NCBI GenBank assembly: GCA_963517825.1
Contig: CAUQGB010000009.1
Coordinates: 1 to 28,406 of the forward strand
Direction of reading: 5' to 3'
Source: Nanogingivalis sp963517825
Lineage (GTDB): Bacteria; Patescibacteriota; Saccharimonadia; Saccharimonadales; Saccharimonadaceae
Length of the DNA stretch: 28,406 nt
Positions 1-7,602 of this stretch are shown in pieces. Below the pieces are notes generated by a model. That model saw nothing but the letters and a program-made list of their open reading frames with translations, was not told the origin of the DNA and made no database searches. Made by a program: the position numbers and the translations under genes. Numbering within the stretch: the stretch's first letter is position 1; every line of letters begins with the position of its first letter.

Positions 1-217
1 CCGGTGTTTGACCCGTAATTTTTGTAACTGTATTTTTTACAGCTTCTTGAAAACTCTTGTCTTCTTTCTTTTTTCCTGTTCCTACGCTAACAACGATTTT
101 TTCAAGCTTTGGAACTTGGTGGATATTTGTTAGCTCTAGTTCGCTTTCGAGTTCTTTAACAATAGTGTCTTTGTAAAGAGTTTTCAAGCGAGGAACATAA
201 ACAGTAGTTTTAGCCAT
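1..217 (-). CDS. rplE: 50S ribosomal protein L5 (partial, N-terminal 72 residues)
   Basis: Core 50S protein that binds 5S rRNA in the central protuberance. The visible start reads MAKTTVYVPRLKTLYKD, followed by KLEKIVVSVGTGKKKED, which matches the L5 N-terminal signature (VPKLEKIVVNxGxG). The 3' part lies beyond the left edge. The ATG at 217 overlaps the L24 stop by one base (TAATG) and has a GGAGAT Shine-Dalgarno site inside the end of the L24 gene, so it is probably translationally coupled to L24. It is the last visible gene of the L3-led operon. Identity follows from both sequence and position. Confidence 0.95.
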   Translation of the reverse strand, partial: MAKTTVYVPRLKTLYKDTIVKELESELELTNIHQVPKLEKIVVSVGTGKKKEDKSFQEAVKNTVTKITGQTP

Positions 218-480
218 TATTTATCTCCTTTTTTGCTTGATTTAGCGCTTTTAGCTTCTACTTTTTTAACTTTGTGAACTGGAGTTGGAGCATGAATGTC
301 TTTTACTCCACCACGTGGATTAAATTGGTTTGGTTTAATATGACGATGTTTTTCACCAACACCTTCAACTAAAACGGCATTTTTCTTTGGTAGAACTTTA
401 ACAACTTCACCTGTCAAACCTTTATCTTTTCCACTGATAATTACAACATTATCACCTTTTACGATTCCATTTAACGCCAT
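217..480 (-). CDS. rplX: 50S ribosomal protein L24
   Basis: Assembly-initiator protein of the large subunit that binds 23S rRNA domain I. The KOW motif is visible near the N-terminus (VKGDNVVIISGKDKGLTGEVVKVLP), followed by GVGEKHRHIKPNQFNPRGG. At 87 residues it is somewhat shorter than the roughly 100 usual in bacteria, and it ends in a Lys/Ser-rich tail. Its ATG lies one base after the L14 stop (TAATATG), with a strong GGAGGTG Shine-Dalgarno site in the last L14 codons. It sits between L14 and L5 as in most bacteria. Confidence 0.96.
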   Translation of the reverse strand: MALNGIVKGDNVVIISGKDKGLTGEVVKVLPKKNAVLVEGVGEKHRHIKPNQFNPRGGVKDIHAPTPVHKVKKVEAKSAKSSKKGDK

Positions 481-481
481 A

Positions 482-850
482 TTAGAGCACCTCCGGAGCT
501 AAGCTGATAATTTTGTTATATCCCAAATCGCGAAGCTCGCGTGGCACTGGACCAAATACACGAGTTGCTTTTGGGGTTTTGTCGTCAGCGATAATAACGG
601 CAGCATTGTCGTCGAAACAAATAGTTGAACCATCTTTTCGACGAATCTGGTCGCGAGTTCGCACAACAACAGCCTTCACAACTGATTTTTTCTTAACATT
701 ACCAGTTGGGTTAGCGTCTTTAACAGTAGCAACAATAATATCACCAACTCGTGCGTAGCGGCGTTTTGAACCGCCAAGAACACGAATACAAAGGATTTCT
801 TTTGCACCACTGTTATCTGTTACTTTAAGTCGGCTTTCTTGTTGGATCAT
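482..850 (-). CDS. rplN: 50S ribosomal protein L14
   Basis: Large-subunit protein at the intersubunit bridge and ribosomal-factor binding surface. Its 122 residues match the usual length exactly. The conserved opening MIQQESRLKVTDNSGAKEI and the C-terminal GPVPRELRDLGYNKIISLAPEVL are visible. The start overlaps the S17 stop (TAATG). Identity is unambiguous. Confidence 0.98.
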   Translation of the reverse strand: MIQQESRLKVTDNSGAKEILCIRVLGGSKRRYARVGDIIVATVKDANPTGNVKKKSVVKAVVVRTRDQIRRKDGSTICFDDNAAVIIADDKTPKATRVFGPVPRELRDLGYNKIISLAPEVL

Positions 851-1119
851 TATGCCTCCTCTTTCAATTCTACTGAACCTCGGGCTTTTTCAACAATTTC
901 AACTAAAGCAAAGCTTTTAGTTTTCGAAATTGGTCGAACTTCTTTGATAACAACTTTGTCGCCTTCACCAGCTTCATTGTTTTCATCATGAGCAGTATAT
1001 TTTCGAGTTACAGTATATTGTTTGCCGTAAATTGGGTGTGTTTCACGGCTATGAACTGTTACGGTGATAGTTTTGTCGGCCTTAGCACTCGAAACAACAC
1101 CTGTCAATGTAGTCGCCAT
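850..1119 (-). CDS. rpsQ: 30S ribosomal protein S17
   Basis: Primary 16S rRNA-binding protein of the 30S body with an OB fold. The family pattern is visible as TLTGVVSSAKADKTITVTV, HPIYGKQYTVTRKYTAHDE and GDKVVIKEVRPISKTKSFALVEIVE, the last two shown here in shortened form. I chose the ATG at 1119 (MATTLTG, 89 residues) rather than the GTG at 1131, because the GTG lies inside the AAAGGTG Shine-Dalgarno site that serves 1119. It follows L16 directly after one base. L29, which normally separates L16 and S17, is not encoded here. Confidence 0.95.
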   Translation of the reverse strand: MATTLTGVVSSAKADKTITVTVHSRETHPIYGKQYTVTRKYTAHDENNEAGEGDKVVIKEVRPISKTKSFALVEIVEKARGSVELKEEA

Positions 1120-1120
1120 A

Positions 1121-1540
1121 TTAGATTTCACCTTTCTTTACGAATTTAACTTTTACTGGAAGTTTGTGGCCAGCAAGTCGCATAGCTTCGCGAGCAACTT
1201 CTTCTGAAACGCCATTCATTTCAAACATGACAGTTCCAGCTTTAACTTTTGCCACAAAGAATTCTGGATTTCCCTTACCGCTACCCATTTTCACGTCTTG
1301 TGGTTTTCGAGTAACTGGTGTATGTGGGAAAATTCGAATCCAAACTTGACCGCCACGTTTAATGTAACGAGTCATAGCTGTTCGAGCTGATTCAATTTGT
1401 CGTGAATTGATTCGCTCATTTTCAAGGCTCATTAGACCGTAGTCACCGAAAGCAACAGTGTTTCCACGAGTTGCTCGGCCTGGGTTTTTACCTTTTCGAA
1501 CTTTTCGGTGAGCGGTTTTCTTTGGTAACAAAATAGCCAT
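1121..1540 (-). CDS. rplP: 50S ribosomal protein L16
   Basis: Large-subunit protein near the A-site tRNA and the peptidyl-transferase centre. At 139 residues it has the usual length. Hallmarks are LLPKKTAHRKVRKG, the block SRQIESARTAMTRYIKRGG, VWIRIFPHTPVTRKP and the C-terminal AREAMRLAGHKLPVKVKFV. The start overlaps the S3 stop (TAATG) and is preceded by a GAAAGGA Shine-Dalgarno site. Confidence 0.98.
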   Translation of the reverse strand: MAILLPKKTAHRKVRKGKNPGRATRGNTVAFGDYGLMSLENERINSRQIESARTAMTRYIKRGGQVWIRIFPHTPVTRKPQDVKMGSGKGNPEFFVAKVKAGTVMFEMNGVSEEVAREAMRLAGHKLPVKVKFVKKGEI

Positions 1541-2175
1541 TACTTAATATTCCTTTCACCTTTATTAATCCAAACTTTTACGCCGATGATACCAGCTGGA
1601 GTTTTTGATCGCGCGCCGTGATAATTGATGTCTGCACGGATTGTATGTAGAGGCACAGAACCTTCTGAGAATTTCTCGCGACGGCTCATTTCAGCACCAT
1701 TCAAACGTCCGGCAACCTCAATACGAACACCTTTCGCACCAGCTTGCATTGTATTTTGTAGAGCCATTTTTACAGCTCGACGGAAGTTAATTCGACGTTC
1801 AAGTTGACGAGCAATATTTTCAGCAACTAATTTAGCTGAAAGTTCTGGTCGTCGAACTTCTTCGATATTAATTCGAACTGGCAAGCTAACCATTTTTTCA
1901 AGTTGAGCTTTTAGTTCTTGAACGCCAGCACCACCACGTCCAATTACAACACCTGCTTTTGCAGTATGAATTGAAACAGTGATAAGATTTTCTGTTCGTT
2001 CGATTTCAATTCGGTCGATAGTTGGTCGACTTTCGAATCGTTTTTCGATAGTTTTTCGGATTTTGTCATCTTCAATCAAGAATTTTGCAAAATCTTTTTT
2101 CTGAGCAAACCATCGTGAATCCCAGTTTTTATGAGCTTGCAAACGGAAGCTAATTGGATTAACTTTTTGACCCAT
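1540..2175 (-). CDS. rpsC: 30S ribosomal protein S3
   Basis: Head protein of the 30S subunit at the mRNA entry channel. Its 211 residues are close to the usual length. MGQKVNPISFRL opens the protein. A type II KH domain carries the GxxG loop as IGRGG (residues 78-82), and the C-terminal domain contains GRLNGAEMSRREKF and TPAGIIGVKVWI. The start overlaps the L22 stop (TAATG), so it is tightly coupled within the operon. Confidence 0.98.
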   Translation of the reverse strand: MGQKVNPISFRLQAHKNWDSRWFAQKKDFAKFLIEDDKIRKTIEKRFESRPTIDRIEIERTENLITVSIHTAKAGVVIGRGGAGVQELKAQLEKMVSLPVRINIEEVRRPELSAKLVAENIARQLERRINFRRAVKMALQNTMQAGAKGVRIEVAGRLNGAEMSRREKFSEGSVPLHTIRADINYHGARSKTPAGIIGVKVWINKGERNIK

Positions 2176-2591
2176 TATTTGCTCTCTTTCTCTGCTTTTG
2201 CAGTAGTTTTCTTAACTTCAGCTTTTTTAGCTGGAGCTTTTTTCTCTTTAACAACGCCAGAAACTTCTACTAAAATATTTGAAGTTTTCTTTTGGAAAGG
2301 AAGCGCCATTCCTCGCATGTGAGGTTTAAATCGCTTTAGTCGTGAACCAGCTGTAACCGACAAAGTTGTGATTACAAGAGTTTTTGGATCAGCATTATCG
2401 TTGTTTTTAGCATTAGCTGCAGCCGATTGAATAGCTTTTTTAACAGCTAAAGCACTTCGGCGTGGCGTGTGATCAAGGATAACTAGAGCATCAGCAACAG
2501 TTCGACCTCGAACAAGACTTGCCACGATTGAAACTTTTCGTGGAGCCTGACCAATACCTTTGATGTAGGCACGAGTTGTTACATTAGCCAT
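2175..2591 (-). CDS. rplV: 50S ribosomal protein L22
   Basis: Large-subunit protein whose beta-hairpin lines the nascent-peptide exit tunnel. The core shows PRKVSIVASLVRGRTVADAL, AVKKAIQSAAANAKNN and the tunnel-loop signature RLKRFKPHMRGMALPF. At 138 residues it is about 25 longer than typical. The surplus is a low-complexity Lys/Ala/Glu tail (from about residue 113) that probably does not belong to the globular fold. Stop and start overlaps with both neighbours are TAATG. Confidence 0.97.
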   Translation of the reverse strand: MANVTTRAYIKGIGQAPRKVSIVASLVRGRTVADALVILDHTPRRSALAVKKAIQSAAANAKNNDNADPKTLVITTLSVTAGSRLKRFKPHMRGMALPFQKKTSNILVEVSGVVKEKKAPAKKAEVKKTTAKAEKESK

Positions 2592-2857
2592 TATTTCTTA
2601 TCCTTTCCACCGTGTTTTCGGAATTTACGTGTTGGCGCAAATTCACCAAGTTTATGTCCAACCATATTCTCTGAAATATAAACAGGAATATGCAATCGAC
2701 CATTGTGAACAGCGATAGTTCGACCAACCATTTCTGGTGTAATTGTGCTTGAGCGAGCCCAAGTTTTAATCACTGTTCGGTCATCAGCTCCAAGAGCCGC
2801 TACTTTTTTAGCAAGCTTAAAGTCGATAAACGGACCTTTTTTCAATGAACGACTCAT
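2591..2857 (-). CDS. rpsS: 30S ribosomal protein S19
   Basis: Head protein of the 30S subunit, close to the intersubunit bridge and the A-site tRNA. Diagnostic segments are SRSLKKGPFID, IKTWARSSTITPEMVGRTI, AVHNGRLHIPVYI and MVGHKLGEFAPTRKFRKHG. It has 88 residues, normal for the family. The ATG directly abuts the L2 stop with no gap or overlap (TAAATG). Confidence 0.98.
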   Translation of the reverse strand: MSRSLKKGPFIDFKLAKKVAALGADDRTVIKTWARSSTITPEMVGRTIAVHNGRLHIPVYISENMVGHKLGEFAPTRKFRKHGGKDKK

Positions 2858-3703
2858 TTATTTTCTCCTCTTAGCTTCGTGACGACTCTTCACGATAAAT
2901 TTATTAGTACTCTTGCGTCGGCGAGTTTTGTAGCCGAGAGTTGGTTGACCCCAAGGTGTGCGTGGAGTTGAACGACCAATTCCGTGTCGTCCACCATCAC
3001 CACCACCGTGTGGGTGATCTACGGCATTCATAACAACACCACGGACTGTTGGACGAATACCCTTGCGGCGTTTGCGACCAGCAGAACCAAGTTTAATATT
3101 TTGGTGTTGAATATTTCCAACTGTTCCAAGAGTTGCCTCTGCTTCCAATCGGAATTTTCGAACTTCGCCTGAAGGTAGTTTAACTTGTGCGTAATCACCT
3201 TCTTTAGCCATCAACTGAGCTTTTGCACCAGCTGAACGAACCATTTGCGCACCTTTTCCTGGTGTGATTTCAATCGCATAGATCAATGAACCAACAGGAA
3301 TTTCTGAAAGTGGCATTCGGTTTGAGGCTTCAATTTCAATGTCTTTTTTACCAGTTTGGAAAACTTTTCCTTGGAACATTGATGTATCAGCCAATACATA
3401 GTAGAATTTACCATTTTGATCTTGAACTCGAGCAATTCGCGCACTTCGGTTTGGATCATATTCGATTTCTCGAACTGTTAAAGTCAAACCTGTTGGCAAT
3501 TTGTGAGTTAAGATTCGGTAATGTCGCTTAACACCACCACCTCGGTGTCGAACTGTAATTCGACCAGAGTTGTTGCGTCCAGCATTTTGCTTTTTCGCTT
3601 TCAAAAGACTTTTTAGCGGTTTTCGAGTTGTGATTTCGCTATAGTCTTCAGTCGTCATACCGCGTCGAGCAGGAGTCGTAGGATTATATTTCTTAATAGC
3701 CAT
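2858..3703 (-). CDS. rplB: 50S ribosomal protein L2
   Basis: Core protein required for subunit association and peptidyl-transferase activity. At 281 residues it is close to the usual 275. Visible are RNNSGRITVRHRGGGVKRHYR near the N-terminus (shortened here), the SH3-like middle, and the highly conserved VDHPHGGGDGG segment with its essential histidine, followed by TPWGQPTLGYKTR and a basic tail. The start overlaps the L23 stop (TAATG). Confidence 0.99.
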   Translation of the reverse strand: MAIKKYNPTTPARRGMTTEDYSEITTRKPLKSLLKAKKQNAGRNNSGRITVRHRGGGVKRHYRILTHKLPTGLTLTVREIEYDPNRSARIARVQDQNGKFYYVLADTSMFQGKVFQTGKKDIEIEASNRMPLSEIPVGSLIYAIEITPGKGAQMVRSAGAKAQLMAKEGDYAQVKLPSGEVRKFRLEAEATLGTVGNIQHQNIKLGSAGRKRRKGIRPTVRGVVMNAVDHPHGGGDGGRHGIGRSTPRTPWGQPTLGYKTRRRKSTNKFIVKSRHEAKRRK

Positions 3704-4038
3704 TACTTCTTCTCCTCAGCAGTTTCAGCTTCAGCGCTTTCAAAGATTGCAATTTTATCGCCTTCTTTTACAGTCACGTAAGCTTTCTTGATATCTTTTT
3801 GAGTTGTTGAACCAGCAACGTATCGTTTTGGATTTCGAGATTTGTTGATTCGTTTAACTTTACCAGCTTGAACAACAGTTCGAACACCAGTTACAGTTAC
3901 TTCAAACTCTTTTTCAATCGCTTCTTTGATTTGATTTTTATTCAAAGTTAGCGGTACATTAAATACGTAAACATTTTTTGTTGTAGAAAGAGCATAAGCT
4001 TTCTCGGTTGCTCGTGGAGTAATAGGTTTGATCGCCAT
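3703..4038 (-). CDS. rplW: 50S ribosomal protein L23
   Basis: Protein at the exit-tunnel mouth that docks trigger factor and SRP. The opening PITPRATEKAYAL, then NKNQIKEAIEKEFEVTVTGV and the basic loop KVKRINKSRNPKRYV, fit the L23 pattern. At 111 residues it is slightly longer than usual because of an acidic C-terminal tail. The start overlaps the L4 stop (TAATG). Confidence 0.95.
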   Translation of the reverse strand: MAIKPITPRATEKAYALSTTKNVYVFNVPLTLNKNQIKEAIEKEFEVTVTGVRTVVQAGKVKRINKSRNPKRYVAGSTTQKDIKKAYVTVKEGDKIAIFESAEAETAEEKK

Positions 4039-4625
4039 TATTTTTCTCCTCCTAACCAGTTTTCGATTGTTTCGATTGCTTTTGGTGCAATAACAATGTG
4101 ATCAGCGTTCAAAATGTCGAACACATTTAGATACATTGGCGAAACAAGCAAAGCTTCACTAATATTATTTGTTGCACGAATTAATTCGTCTGTTTTTTCA
4201 GCAACGATAAGAACTCGTCGATTCAAGTTATTCTCTTTCAAGAATTTTGCAACTTCAGCAGTTTTACCAGTTGTTTTGATATCTGCAACAAGAACTTTAT
4301 CAGCTTTAACTGTCAAAGCTTGTCGAAGAGCAACTCGTTTTGAAGTTTTTGAAATTTTCTTAGTATAGTTTTCATTACCACGTGGTCCAAAAACAATACC
4401 ACCGCCTCGCCAGATTGGGTTTCGAATTGATCCAAATCGTGCGCGACCAGTTCCTTTTTGTCGCCATGGTTTTTTACCACCACCGCGAACTTCACCGCGT
4501 TGTTTTGTTGTAGCGCTTGCTAAGCGGTTATTAGCAAGATAAGCGTCATAGGCAAGCTTCAAGAGTTCATGGTTTCGAACTTCAACTGCAAAAACGCTTT
4601 TTGGAAGAGTTGTTTTTTCAGCCAT
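4038..4625 (-). CDS. rplD: 50S ribosomal protein L4
   Basis: Binds 23S rRNA domain I, and its extended loop contributes to the exit-tunnel constriction. The loop signature is clear: TKQRGEVRGGGKKPWRQKGTGRARFGS (shortened: RGGGKKPWRQKGTGRAR), followed by PIWRGGGIVFGPRG. Length (195) is normal. In E. coli L4 is also the autogenous repressor of the S10 operon. A similar role through the leader before L3 here is speculation. The start overlaps the L3 stop (TAATG). Confidence 0.97.
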   Translation of the reverse strand: MAEKTTLPKSVFAVEVRNHELLKLAYDAYLANNRLASATTKQRGEVRGGGKKPWRQKGTGRARFGSIRNPIWRGGGIVFGPRGNENYTKKISKTSKRVALRQALTVKADKVLVADIKTTGKTAEVAKFLKENNLNRRVLIVAEKTDELIRATNNISEALLVSPMYLNVFDILNADHIVIAPKAIETIENWLGGEK

Positions 4626-5239
4626 TATGCTTTACCTCCAATGCTAACAAGACCTTTCTTTGGTCCTGGAACAGCACCTTTTAGCCCAATTAAGTTATTT
4701 TCTACATCGATATAGGCAACTGTTAGATTTTTAACAGTAACTTTATCGTGTCCCATTCGTCCAGGCATTCTTTTACCTTTAAAGACTTTTTGTGGATACA
4801 TCGATCCGATTGAACCAACACGACGTACGTTTCCGTTTCCACCGTGTGAGCTCTTGCTTGTGTTAAAGTTATGTCGCTTAACTGTTCCAGCAAAACCTTT
4901 ACCTTTGCTTGTTCCAGTTACATTAACAATGTCTCCAAGCTCGAAAGCTTCAACATTAATTTTAGCGCCAACTTTTACATCCGCAGGGATTTCGTCAACG
5001 CGGAACTCACGAAGATGTTTCGGAGTTACCTCTGCTGGTTTTACATGTCCAGCCACGGCCTTGCTCAGGTTCTTACCCTCACCAAATGCCACTTGAACTG
5101 CGTTGTAGCCGTCTGTTTCAACGGTTTTAACCTGAGTCACAGTTACAGGGCCAGCTTGAACGAGCGTAATTGGTGTAACAACGCCGTCTTCGCCGATGAT
5201 TTGGGTCATACCAATTTTGGTACCGAGAAGTGTTTTCAT
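4625..5239 (-). CDS. rplC: 50S ribosomal protein L3 (first gene of the operon)
   Basis: Early-assembly protein of the large subunit with a loop reaching towards the peptidyl-transferase centre. Evidence is LLGTKIGMTQI at the start, GTSKGKGFAGTVKRHNF (residues 109-125), and the loop GSIGSMYPQKVFKGKRMPGR (142-161). Length is 204. In most bacteria S10 (rpsJ) precedes L3 in this operon. Here L3 comes first, behind its own promoter and a roughly 137-nt leader. The ATG at 5239 has a moderate GGGAG ribosome-binding site. Confidence 0.98.
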   Translation of the reverse strand: MKTLLGTKIGMTQIIGEDGVVTPITLVQAGPVTVTQVKTVETDGYNAVQVAFGEGKNLSKAVAGHVKPAEVTPKHLREFRVDEIPADVKVGAKINVEAFELGDIVNVTGTSKGKGFAGTVKRHNFNTSKSSHGGNGNVRRVGSIGSMYPQKVFKGKRMPGRMGHDKVTVKNLTVAYIDVENNLIGLKGAVPGPKKGLVSIGGKA

Positions 5240-5376
5240 TTCACTTATGCTCCCATTAATTTAATATTAGTAAACTTTCCACGATTAAAGCTTGGCATTC
5301 GCGTGGTTTCGAAAGCGGGTTTTCCCTGTTACGACCCTCGCATAGCCAAGTTTTACATTTACGTAAATAAAGTTCA
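5240..5376 (-). promoter_or_regulatory. Structured 5' leader of the L3 operon (candidate ribosomal-protein autoregulatory RNA)
   Basis: The leader predicted from the promoter below is about 137 nt. Its centre (5291-5350) can form a long imperfect helix. The perfect 6-bp base CUUGGC/GCCAAG (5345-5350 with 5291-5296) continues through AU/AU, GCG/CGC and GG(G)U/ACC with small internal loops, and encloses a GGG-AAAA-CCC hairpin (5317-5326). No U-run follows, so it is not a terminator. Ribosomal-protein operons are commonly controlled by such leaders. The ligand here (L3, L4 or another) is unknown. Confidence 0.55.
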
Positions 5377-5382
5377 TCCATA

Positions 5383-5411
5383 ATTTTAGCACATTTATCC
5401 CTAAAAAGCAA
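5383..5411 (-). promoter_or_regulatory. Promoter of the L3 operon
   Basis: Read on the minus strand there is TTGCTT (5411-5406), a 17-nt spacer and TAAAAT (5388-5383). It begins only 18 bases after the histidine-kinase stop, with no convincing terminator between, so read-through from the kinase operon is possible. The predicted transcription start is near 5376. Confidence 0.7.
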
Positions 5412-5429
5412 GGGTTTTATACCAAAATC

Positions 5430-6482
5430 TTATTTCGAAAATCGCATAGCGACGGCAAAAGTTGTTTTAAATTTTTCAGTTTTAGCAATTCGTTCATTTT
5501 TAGCTAAAATTACGCTGTTTGTTTCATTTACTATCTTTTTTGCGATCGCAAGACCTAAGCCATAGCCTTCCGTGTGATTATTACAACTTCGAACTTTATC
5601 ACATCTATAAAATCGATCAAAAAACTTATTCAATTCATCTTGTGGGATCTCATTCGAAAAATTCGAAACAGATAAAACAGCCTGTCGATTTTGCCTAAAA
5701 ATCTTCACTTCAATTGGCTCTTTTGAAGTATTATATTTTAACGCATTGTCAATCAAAATCATCGCCATTTCATCGATTGCCGTTTCATTATTTTGAACGA
5801 TAAAATCTTTTCCACCTTCAAAAATAATTCGCTTTTCAGCATCTGGAAATTTCGAAACTCTCGCCTTAACGATTTCATTTAAATTGACAGCAGAAAGAGG
5901 AATTCTTTCATTAATTTTTGAAAGGCTGAGAAGCATCTTTACCATAGCAGTTAAACTTTTTGCCTCTTCTAAATTGCTTTCCAGAATTTCACGAAGCTCA
6001 TCTTTTGAGGCTGTTTTGTCTTTTAGAATTATTTCAGTTTCAAGCTGGATCGCGGCAAGTGGCGTTCGAATTTCATGGCTCGCATTTGAAACAAATTCAG
6101 ACTGTAATTTGTGAGCTTTTTCAAGAGGCTCTAAAGCACGGCGTGCCAGCCAAAAACTACCAATACCGCCAGCCAATAAAATTAAAAAATCTAAAATTAG
6201 AATTGATTCAGTAATCTGTTCGCTAGCTCGTTTGTTCCTTGCTGTGATAATTTTTTTACGAAGTTCATCTGTTCCGTAGCTATTTTTGTCTTTCGAAAAA
6301 CTTGTTTCAATGAGTGGAGTGGAAATTTCCATAGTATTCGTATTGATTGAATAAAAAATTACAATATTAAAAATTCCAACAATCGCTAGCAAAATCAAAA
6401 AATATAGCATCGAAAGGCTAAAATGAGCACTTTTAAAAATATCACCACCGAATTTAAATAATTTTCGCTCTTTATTGTTCAT
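5430..6482 (-). CDS. Sensor histidine kinase of a two-component system
   Basis: Inner-membrane sensor that should autophosphorylate and pass phosphate to the adjacent response regulator. Numbering is from the TTG one codon before the chosen ATG. TM1 is at about 23-46, a short external loop of about 45 residues follows, TM2 is at about 94-113, then the H-box SNASHEIRTPL with His137, the N-box ILIDNALKYN (about 243-252) and the G2 box GYGLGLAIAKKIV (307-319). The usual DxGxG (G1) box is replaced by NFSNEI (275-280). The ATG at 6482 overlaps the regulator gene by 11 bases. TTG at 6485 is an alternative start with good spacing to AGGA. The small external loop suggests sensing in or near the membrane; the signal is unknown. 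Confidence 0.93.
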   Translation of the reverse strand: MNNKERKLFKFGGDIFKSAHFSLSMLYFLILLAIVGIFNIVIFYSINTNTMEISTPLIETSFSKDKNSYGTDELRKKIITARNKRASEQITESILILDFLILLAGGIGSFWLARRALEPLEKAHKLQSEFVSNASHEIRTPLAAIQLETEIILKDKTASKDELREILESNLEEAKSLTAMVKMLLSLSKINERIPLSAVNLNEIVKARVSKFPDAEKRIIFEGGKDFIVQNNETAIDEMAMILIDNALKYNTSKEPIEVKIFRQNRQAVLSVSNFSNEIPQDELNKFFDRFYRCDKVRSCNNHTEGYGLGLAIAKKIVNETNSVILAKNERIAKTEKFKTTFAVAMRFSK

Positions 6483-7146
6483 CAATTTTATATCCTATTC
6501 CTCGCACAGTTTTAATTAGTTTTTTCTCAAAAGGCTTATCAACTTTTTCGCGCAAATAACTAATATAAACTTCAATATTATTCGGTAAAATATCTGCATC
6601 ATAATCCCAAACATGGGCAATAATTTGTTCTTTCGAAACTGGCCGGCCAGCATTTCGCACTAAATATTCGAGAAGTGAAAACTCTTTATTGGTAAGTTCA
6701 ATTTTTTGATTATTTCGAAGAACTTCGTGCGCGTTTAAATCTAATGATAAGTCTGCGATTTTTAAAATGGTTTCAGCTTGGGTTTGTGGTCTTCGAAGCA
6801 ACGCTCGAACGCGTGCTAAAAGCTCATCTAGATCGAAAGGCTTTGTCAAATAATCATCTGCACCACTATCTAAACCCTCGGTTTTATCTTGAATTTCGCC
6901 CAATGCAGTTAAAAGCAAGATCGGAACAGTTTTACCTTCTTCGCGGAGCTTTTTAATTAAGCTCAAACCATCATAATCACCTGGAATCATTCGATCAAGA
7001 ATCAATAAATCATAATCAATCATTCCCGCCATCGCGTAAGCATCAGTCCCATCGTGCGAAATATCCACGGCGTATTTTTCGTTTTTCAAAGCTCGCCCAA
7101 GCGCTCGAGCAATTTTTCGTTCGTCTTCAACAATCAAAATTCTCAT
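6472..7146 (-). CDS. OmpR/PhoB-family response regulator
   Basis: Cytoplasmic DNA-binding regulator partnered with the kinase that follows. The receiver domain (1-120) has acidic residues Glu7/Asp8, phosphoacceptor Asp51 (LLILDRMIPG), Thr80 and Lys102 (LTKPFD). A winged-helix DNA-binding domain (about 125-222) follows, with LTNKEFSLLEYLVRNAGRPVSKEQ (shortened: NKEFSLLEYL) and KTVRGIGYKID. At 224 residues it has standard length. The ATG at 7146 has no Shine-Dalgarno site and lies 8 nt after an extended -10 element, so the mRNA is probably leaderless. Targets are unknown; the exporter genes just upstream are candidates by proximity. Confidence 0.95.
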   Translation of the reverse strand: MRILIVEDERKIARALGRALKNEKYAVDISHDGTDAYAMAGMIDYDLLILDRMIPGDYDGLSLIKKLREEGKTVPILLLTALGEIQDKTEGLDSGADDYLTKPFDLDELLARVRALLRRPQTQAETILKIADLSLDLNAHEVLRNNQKIELTNKEFSLLEYLVRNAGRPVSKEQIIAHVWDYDADILPNNIEVYISYLREKVDKPFEKKLIKTVRGIGYKIDEQ

Positions 7147-7154
7147 ATATAATT

Positions 7155-7163
7155 ATTTTATCA
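7155..7163 (-). promoter_or_regulatory. Extended -10 promoter of the response regulator (leaderless)
   Basis: Minus strand TGA-TAAAAT ends 8 nt before the ATG at 7146, so transcription should begin at or within one or two bases of the start codon. No good -35 hexamer is visible. Confidence 0.5.
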
Positions 7164-7196
7164 CGCTTTACTTAAAAAATCCTGAAAATTTATTTT

Positions 7197-7226
7197 TTCG
7201 AAAAAAGAAAAGCCTCAAAATGAGAC
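7197..7226 (-). terminator. Rho-independent terminator after the 106-residue unknown gene
   Basis: The minus-strand hairpin GUCUCA-UUU-UGAGGC (7226-7212, 6 bp including one G-U pair) is followed by TTTTCTTTTTT. It lies just downstream of the stop at 7240. Confidence 0.75.
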
Positions 7227-7239
7227 TTAAAATGAGAAA

Positions 7240-7560
7240 TTATTTTGCTAGAAACTTACGGCGAGTTTTTCTCTTATTAGACTTTATGAACTTTTTAAGT
7301 TTATGCTCAAAAAGTCCAACATAATACATAAAGTCACTTGATGTATCAATTTCGGAAAATATATTGTCATCACTTATAAAAATGACTCCAATTCTCTTGG
7401 ACCTTTGATAGATAGATATGTGAACTTCTAGGAAATCATAGTCCATACGACATTTATGACCGATAAATGATGTTGAAGAGCTTTCGTCGTAAATACGTTC
7501 AACCTTATCCTTGAAAGTTTCTTCAAATAACTTTATTAAAACATCTTCGCTAATTTGCAT
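7240..7560 (-). CDS. Unknown protein, 106 residues
   Basis: I do not recognise this family. The start at 7560 (MQISEDVL) is chosen because an ideal GGAGGTG site lies 7 nt upstream. The longer TTG-started reading frame from 7611 overlaps the promoter and is rejected. No signal peptide or membrane segment is apparent. The first part is acidic (ISEDVLIKLFEETF), the middle is beta-like with many aromatic residues, and the C-terminus is strongly basic (KKFIKSNKRKTRRKFLAK), which suggests but does not prove nucleic-acid or membrane-surface contact. It is a single-gene unit with a near-consensus promoter and its own terminator, between an exporter operon and a two-component system. Confidence 0.85.
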   Translation of the reverse strand: MQISEDVLIKLFEETFKDKVERIYDESSSTSFIGHKCRMDYDFLEVHISIYQRSKRIGVIFISDDNIFSEIDTSSDFMYYVGLFEHKLKKFIKSNKRKTRRKFLAK

Positions 7561-7602
7561 AAGGTTCCACCTCCAAGTTTTTTGATTTTGAAAATCTTTT
7601 AA

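Noticed and set aside
4871..5383. 170-residue plus-strand open frame opposite L3 and its leader
   Set aside because: It lies antisense to L3, the L3 promoter and the leader, with no ribosome-binding site or recognisable protein features. It is a shadow of the L3 coding frame.
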